A stretch of 64,000 bases of DNA from Branchiostoma floridae (taxonomy: Eukaryota; Chordata; Leptocardii; Amphioxiformes; Branchiostomatidae), in contig NC_049996.1 in the NCBI RefSeq assembly GCF_000003815.2, forward strand, positions 10,407,545 to 10,471,544, read 5' to 3'. Within the stretch, counting starts at the first letter, position 1; every line of letters starts with the position of its first letter. The notes under the pieces are model-generated. The model ran no database searches, was not told where the DNA came from, and saw only the letters and a list, made by a program, of their open reading frames with translations. Positions 59,101-64,000 of this stretch are shown one piece after another. The position numbers were made by a program, and so were the translations under genes.

Positions 59101-62100
59101 TATCAAAATTGATGTCATGTAGTTTTGTAAGGTTCTCTGTTAGGTTTGGAAACGCTGTGTCCAATATCTTGCCAATTAAGCGGCCTTTACTGTATTGTGA
59201 TCAGGCAGAGGGATTTCCCGTGTCTGACGTACACCATGGGCCCGAGGTGCCCCCATCCTCCCCCGCACTTGGACCACAGTACCGAGCCGGGCGCCGTGCA
59301 CGTGGTGGAGGTAGTGGAGTCAGGAGAAGAGTTCCCCGACTCTACCCAACCACTGAAGCTGTTGTGTCGGGATCGGGAGGTCGTGGTCGACATGAGCGGT
59401 GGGTTTCGTGCTTTCCTATTTGAAGTATTTCCAGTGTTAAATCAATGTATGTATTTCCAATGTATAATTGTACACCTTTGACATATAATTGTCACATCCA
59501 TGACATCTGTTTCGTGGTCGACATGTGCTGTAGGTTTCTTTCTTTCCTATTTACAATGTATAGTACTCACATCTGTTGTTGTCATTTCTACAAACTAGGT
59601 GTAGTCTCCAAGCCTAGTCCAAGCAAATCCTATGATCCAGTTTACGTTTGGTGTCTTTTTATGCGTTTTGTCTGGCTTTCTTTTTTCGCCTCTTTTTCTT
59701 TTTGTCTTTCTGTAGACAAAAAGAAAACCTGACAAAAAAGCAAGCTCCACAAAACAATGTCAAAAAGACGCCCAAAACAAGTCGGAGCCAAACCTCTACA
59801 GGGAAAGTACCATGGGAGTTCGTTAACGGCGTTTCTCAGTAGTTTTTGGCGACGCCTCAGGGGCGAGCCTGTATTGTGTGCAGTTTATTGTACAGTCTGC
59901 AAGGTTTGGTGTGTCTTATGTTCACCTCCAGGAAGAAACAATCGTTGCCATGGCAATAATGTTTGTATTGCAATTCTTTAACAGGACTGAGGTCCAGGCT
60001 TCCGCTACATCAGCCAGTAGAGCATGAAGAACCTTCACATCCCTTCCAAGTGCCGACACAAGAGAGGAGCTTCCAACCAACCGCGTCTGCATACGCCGGT
60101 AGGTGCAGGCATTCACAACCGTCCACCATCGTCATACAGGAAACAGCGCCGCCTAGCGATTTACTCCCGAAGCCCGACGAGCACGGCCTTTACGACGTCA
60201 AACGTTGGCTTCAAGTTGCGCAAGACCCCGAGTCTGCATTCGACAAAGGAGAGGTAAAATTTGAGTAGAGATATTAACATGTCAACTATGCAATTAGAAT
60301 TGTGCAGACTGTTAAGAGATGGATGTAAAGCAGAGACGGTGGGCGCGATAGACTGCCTGTAACATATGATCCACTGTTCGCGGAGTCCTTTGTGCTATCC
60401 ACATAACTTGGTGTCACAGAAGGTTGTTTATTCATTGACAAAGATTGGAGCTGTTTAGTCGAAAATTTAGGTAAATGTAATTTTCGTGTTGGAAATTACC
60501 GTTCAACCTTTTCCAGAATGACTTCTACCAACACAGATGAACTTTCGTGTTAAGAAACGAACACTATCTCTTATCCCCCAGTGTTACCCCATGTGGAAGA
60601 GGCCCAGAGGAGACGCTCTCATCATTAACAACAGGGACTTCGTTACCATGGCGACCCGTCACGGGACAGATGTGGACGCTGAAAACCTGGAGCGACTGTT
60701 CGAGGCGCTGTACTTCACCACGGAGAGATGGAACAATCTCAGGGCGCCGGTGGGTAGTAGTTAGATAACCTGTGTTACGGTGACAACTGCACCGGTGCCA
60801 GTCAACATGAAGTCTATATGCTTGTTTCTCAAAGTTAGAATACCAGAATGAATATCCAGAATGTCTATTGTATAATGTATAATGTGTATAATTATGCTGG
60901 GATGGTTGGCATCACATCATCACCTCCTATGGCAACACATCTATAACCATGAGAGCCAAACATGACTACAATGCGTACTGTCAATGGCTATCAGTTAATG
61001 AAAGTCAGTTACTCCTAACAATATCTCTTCGTTTTTTTCTGGCGGTTTTAAACGTTACGCCCTTTGAAGGTTAACGTCACATTTCCAAACCGAAAACGAA
61101 AAATATGTACGTAAAAATATACACAAATAATGCCCACGACTATTCTCTTGTTCTTTATTCGTCTTGTGTAATTAGTTTGGTCTTTACTTTTCGTGCCCAA
61201 AAGCTGGAAATATGACATAGGCCTTACCTGTGTCGTTTTAGGTGATGAAACTGGTTCTGGAAGACTTTGCCCAGAGAAGCCACGCGCAGTCGCAGTGCTG
61301 TCTGGTCGCCATCCTGAGTCACGGTGGAGATGAAGGGGTGTACAGCACGGACGAACAGCTGCTGTCGCACGCCGACATCCTCAGCAAGTTCGACGGGAAC
61401 AACTGTCCAGACCTCAGCTCCAAACCTAAAGTCTTCTTCATGCAGGCTTGTAGGGGAAGTGAGTATCATGTCATCTGGTACTTTTTTACCTCCGTGAAAA
61501 GGAGGTATTCTAGTCAGTCCACAGTGTTATGAATATTGCATGGAATATTGCATGGTGACAGTATGTAAGGCGGAGGTGGTGTAATAGGATACCAGGAGAA
61601 TTGGAAGTAGGATCTTGTATTATTGTAGTTGAGACCCAGCATTATTTATATAACATAACAAGCAGAAGAATTTCGTCAATGAATCTTTACTATACTTTGT
61701 CTCTTGAGGAGTTTTCTTCACAAGGTTTACCTTAAAGATGCACGGCGTTACAGCAATGATATTAAGCTGAATAACGCAGACAGCTGGAATGATTAAAATT
61801 GTATTACCATATCAAAGGCATACATTAATGATTTGAACGAGGATAGATAATCAACGATTTGTAAAACTGTAACGTAACAGTCTTGTTTTGTCAAAGCTGA
61901 CAAAGACCGCGGCTCTCCCGCCACTGACTCCGGAGAAACATTCCGGAAGCACGAGACCGCCAGGACCAGTCCGGATACGCACCGGACCTTCTCCACTCGG
62001 GTGCCGAACCTTACCGACGTCTACCTCGCCTACTCCACCACTCCGGGTAAGGATTGACTTACTTACTTAGGCCCTTTGCCCCAGTCGGGCATAGGCCACC

Positions 62101-62790
62101 AATGATCGTCTTCCATTGTACACGTCTCTGGGCCTTCCTTCTCGGGTCATTCCAGCTGTTACTGATGCTCCTCATCTCTTCCTCAGTGTCCCTTCTCCAG
62201 CTGTTCTTGGGCCTTCCCCTCTTTCGTTTGCCCTGTGGGTTCCAAGTTAGGGCCTGGTGTGTTATGTTCGTTGGTGGCTTTCTTTCCAGGACCACTTCCT
62301 CTTGACACGAGATTTGAAAAGAGTGGAATAATAGAAGTTGGATCAATCTTGGAATAGTACGACTAGAAATTTTGCTTCTACCTGCGGTTTTTGCAGGTCA
62401 CGTCTCCTGGCGGGACTGTGAGGGCGGGTCGTGGTTTATCCAGGTGCTGGTGTCTGTGTTCCTGAAGTACGCCGCTACCAAAGATATCAACCAGCTCATG
62501 ACAAAGGTAACTAACTCTATCGTCAGTCAGTCAGTTAAGGTAGGTTTGAATTCAATAATCTTGACATTAGAAATTAAGTAGAGAAATTAAGTAGAGATCA
62601 AACTGACGGAATTCAACCAAAATTATACAGCAAAATTTTATTTTTCATTTTTTTTTAAATGTTGTTTCCCTCCTAGGTTAACCACGAGGTATCCCGAAAG
62701 TTCGAGTCGGACAAACATGACAAACAGATGCCTGCTCCCGTCAACATGCTCACAAAGGACCTCTTCTTCTGTTCGGGGTGGCACCGTTAA
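56133..62790 (+). CDS. Roco (Roc-COR) GTPase fused to a caspase, with membrane segment inside Roc
   Basis: Eight coding exons: 56133-58775 (contains a 100-N gap), 59205-59398, 59985-60253, 60582-60749, 61242-61458, 61897-62046, 62397-62506 and 62677-62790 (TAA). The ATG lies in GCCACCATGT with an in-frame stop upstream at 56112, inside an exon opened by an acceptor at 56092. Order of parts: P-loop GDTWQGKT (residues 44-51) and switch-I-like RTEGIQ; six or so hydrophobic helices; G3 DFAGDE (57514); G4 THRD (57706); COR (CPIKWQRF, YHDLFEKV, SGQVIYHE, YVVVDPQVLV); a Cys-rich COR-end exon; a linker; then a caspase domain. All exon junctions from 58775 onward keep phase. Roco proteins are GTP-regulated dimers, often with Death or kinase partners; the caspase would be the effector here. 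An ATTAAA is at 62942. The start is firm; sequence around the gap is not. Confidence 0.85.
56485..57420 (+). other. Multi-helix membrane segment inserted in the Roc domain
   Basis: Between the P-loop (56262-56285) and the DxxG motif (57514) lie about 340 or more residues where typical Roc domains have some tens. Hydrophobic stretches include SFYFVLSFLAVTAL, VASLLLTSTIFMM, GFVFCVTVTFVFCL, CRVMHIMLCLVA and, after the gap, FPVQIATILTIANLF and AMVAVAFFV. A 100-N gap (57063-57162) lies within. Frame before the gap (that of 56133) differs from the frame used after 57250; just after the gap another frame, KDDAPWVFILASVF, is also open. Confidence 0.65.
57063..57162. other. Assembly gap, 100 N, inside the Roco-caspase first coding exon
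   Basis: Exactly 100 N, therefore of unknown true length. It may hide an intron or several helices. The second gap of this kind, at 23710-23809, lies within the inverted repeat at the GPCR 3' end. Confidence 0.99.
61072..61220. mobile_element. MITE (copy B), ~150 bp
   Basis: AACGTCACATTTCCAAACCG at the left and GCTGGAAATATGACAT at the right correspond to the ends of copy A (37484-37880). The right end is 22 bp before the caspase exon at 61242, that is, over or beside its branch-point region. Confidence 0.65.
62056..62330 (-). mobile_element. LINE 3' end (RTE/craniate-like C terminus)
   Basis: On the minus strand a frame reads HQALTWNPQGKRKRGRPKNS, WRRDTEEEMRSI and VGGLCP-like IIGGLCPTGAKG. 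This is the characteristic C terminus of a group of non-LTR retrotransposons. An (AAGT)n tail follows at 62056-62070. It is severely 5'-truncated and lies in a caspase intron. Confidence 0.8.
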
Positions 62791-62941
62791 AGGCTTAGGA
62801 GTCCCACTTGGAGAGAGGAGCTCTGCCGGGCAGTTTACGGGCTGTTTTGGGGGGGCATTTTCGGGTGTGACACCAACGTGGCCCCGTGGGGCAGCTTGCG
62901 GCTCCCGGGGTATTTCTGGGCCCGGCCGGGTACCGGGTTGA

Positions 62942-62947
62942 ATTAAA
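62942..62947 (+). terminator. Candidate polyadenylation signal of the Roco-caspase gene
   Basis: ATTAAA about 150 bp after the caspase stop codon; no better hexamer nearer the stop. Confidence 0.3.
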
Positions 62948-63194
62948 GTCTGACTTAAAATGAACCCGGGACCCGGTAACAGATAGGCGCCCTTATGGGG
63001 TAACAAACCAGGTGTGTACTGAAGAGAGCAAGATTCATATCTGGTATATTTGATCCACTCATACCAGCATAGACCCCTGCTCGTTTCGATAAGGTGGTGT
63101 GATGGGTTCTACAAAATGCTGGAGGTCCTGAAACATGCATGTCAGACCTCCATTTACCGTCATATCCGAGGGACGTTCCGTGGGACATATTTTT

Positions 63195-63300
63195 ACATTT
63201 GAGTGAAGTGAGAAATTGGCGCAAAGTGCCTTTCCAAGGGCACAACACGGCAGTATCTCCAGGTTCAGAGTCAACAACCCTAAACACATGACCACTGTGT
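63195..63300 (-). mobile_element. tRNA-derived SINE remnant
   Basis: Carries TGCCCTTGGAAAGGCACTTT (minus strand), the string shared with the SINE copies at 36.4 and 54.9 kb, next to a decayed tRNA-like head. Confidence 0.4.
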
Positions 63301-63749
63301 ATACACTATTACATTGCTTGCATACATCACAAACATCATGATATGAAGATATGAAGGTTATAGGTCAACTTTAACAGGTTGACAGGTCTTACGTCATTTC
63401 CTGTTTACAACAGGTAAACAAACAGACGGAAGTTGTCTGAGATTGCAATCGGGTTATTTCAGGTCATGACGTAGTGTTCTTTATCACTGTGGGAAAACAA
63501 CTGCCGCTAACAACAAGGAATGCAACGTTAGACGTACTTTCCCTTTTATAACAGCTATTCACTCCTTAAGTGTACATTAACTGCAACGTGAATGGCCTTG
63601 TACGTGGGAGAGTAATGACGCCATATCCCGTAATAAAACAGAGCTGAACGCACGGGTATTGTTTACTGAACACGAATGAGACACTGCGATTTGTACCGTT
63701 ACTGATTAACTCTTTCTTATCAAAATTAAAGGCTGCCGAAATAAATGAT

Positions 63750-63972
63750 GGAAGGGGCGGTACAGTATTTTTTTGTTCCGTCATTATAAAACCTGTATTA
63801 TTGATTACATCTGCAAAATATGTTTGCAAATGTCTTAAGAAGCGAGAAGAAGTTGAACCTGTACATACTAGCACATAGTAGTCTCTATAGATGAAACTGT
63901 GCCTTATCGTTACGACCTGTACTTAGCTTGTTGGAGCATAAATGTACAATAAAGGTCTTTCATTCATTATTT
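63750..63972 (+). mobile_element. LINE 3' end
   Basis: A short frame (AKYVCKCLKKREE) resembles the final codons of the LINE at 43 kb. The UTR CTGTACTTAGC...GTACAATAAAGGTCTT and a terminal ATTC run follow. The copy is 5'-truncated. Confidence 0.6.
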
Positions 63973-64000
63973 GTGTATTACTTGTTAGACACACAATACA

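Larger units (their letters stand above)
60582..62790 (+). other. Caspase catalytic module of the Roco-caspase gene
   Basis: Five exons give about 250 residues covering p20 and p10. The start is YPMWKRPRGDALIINN and HGTDVDAENLERLF. The catalytic His is in ILSHGGDEG (codon 61320). The catalytic Cys is in FFMQACRG (codon 61449). The p10 has the S1-pocket motif VSWRDCEGGSWFIQ, and the end is MLTKDLFFCSGWHR. The p20/p10 linker (TDKDRGSPATDSG...) has aspartates suitable for self-cleavage. All key residues of an active initiator/executioner-type caspase are present. No CARD or DED lies in front; its place is taken by Roc-COR. Confidence 0.92.

Overview
The window is animal nuclear DNA. Its coding exons are short and bounded by GT/AG introns of 0.2 to 8 kb. 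The sequence is littered with tRNA-derived SINEs, LINE tails, MITEs and minisatellites, and it contains three scaffold gaps of exactly 100 N. The gene set (a Roco GTPase fused to a caspase, TMEM41A, a melatonin/GPR84-like receptor, a prokineticin/Dickkopf-like secreted protein) and the repeat style suggest a lancelet (Branchiostoma). That identification is an inference; no taxonomic search was possible. Exon models were built by hand from splice sites and phase agreement.

Layout. 1-1.6 kb: the 3' exons of a C1q/TNF-like jelly-roll protein (+). 3.9-4.8 kb: a complete three-exon gene (-) for a small secreted ten-cysteine protein of prokineticin/Dickkopf/colipase type. 5.8-15.3 kb: TMEM41A (+), five exons. 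Its intron 1 holds a 1.24-kb DNA transposon with an exact target-site duplication, and its intron 3 holds a ~4.8-kb element with long inverted repeats. 15.3-23.9 kb: no coding exon seen, probably the two long converging 3' UTRs of TMEM41A (+) and the next gene (-), plus two gaps. 23.9-38.4 kb: a complete seven-exon class A GPCR (-), 371 codons. Its introns carry several MITEs and an array of degraded copies of the exon-3 splice donor. 38.5-54 kb: a gene desert rich in LINE, mariner, SINE and minisatellite sequence. 54-54.6 kb: the 3' exons of a cysteine-rich gene (-). 56.1-62.8 kb: the most notable gene (+), eight coding exons. It begins with a Roc P-loop and continues through a multi-helix membrane segment, the rest of Roc, COR and a short linker into a full caspase domain with intact His/Cys catalytic pair. 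62.8-64 kb: SINE and LINE remnants.

Functional reading. The Roco-caspase gene looks like a membrane-anchored, nucleotide-regulated protease: the GTPase/COR module could sense and dimerise, and the caspase could be the effector. The other genes (secretory-pathway scramblase-family protein, receptor, secreted ligand-like protein) show no evident operational link and are simply neighbours.
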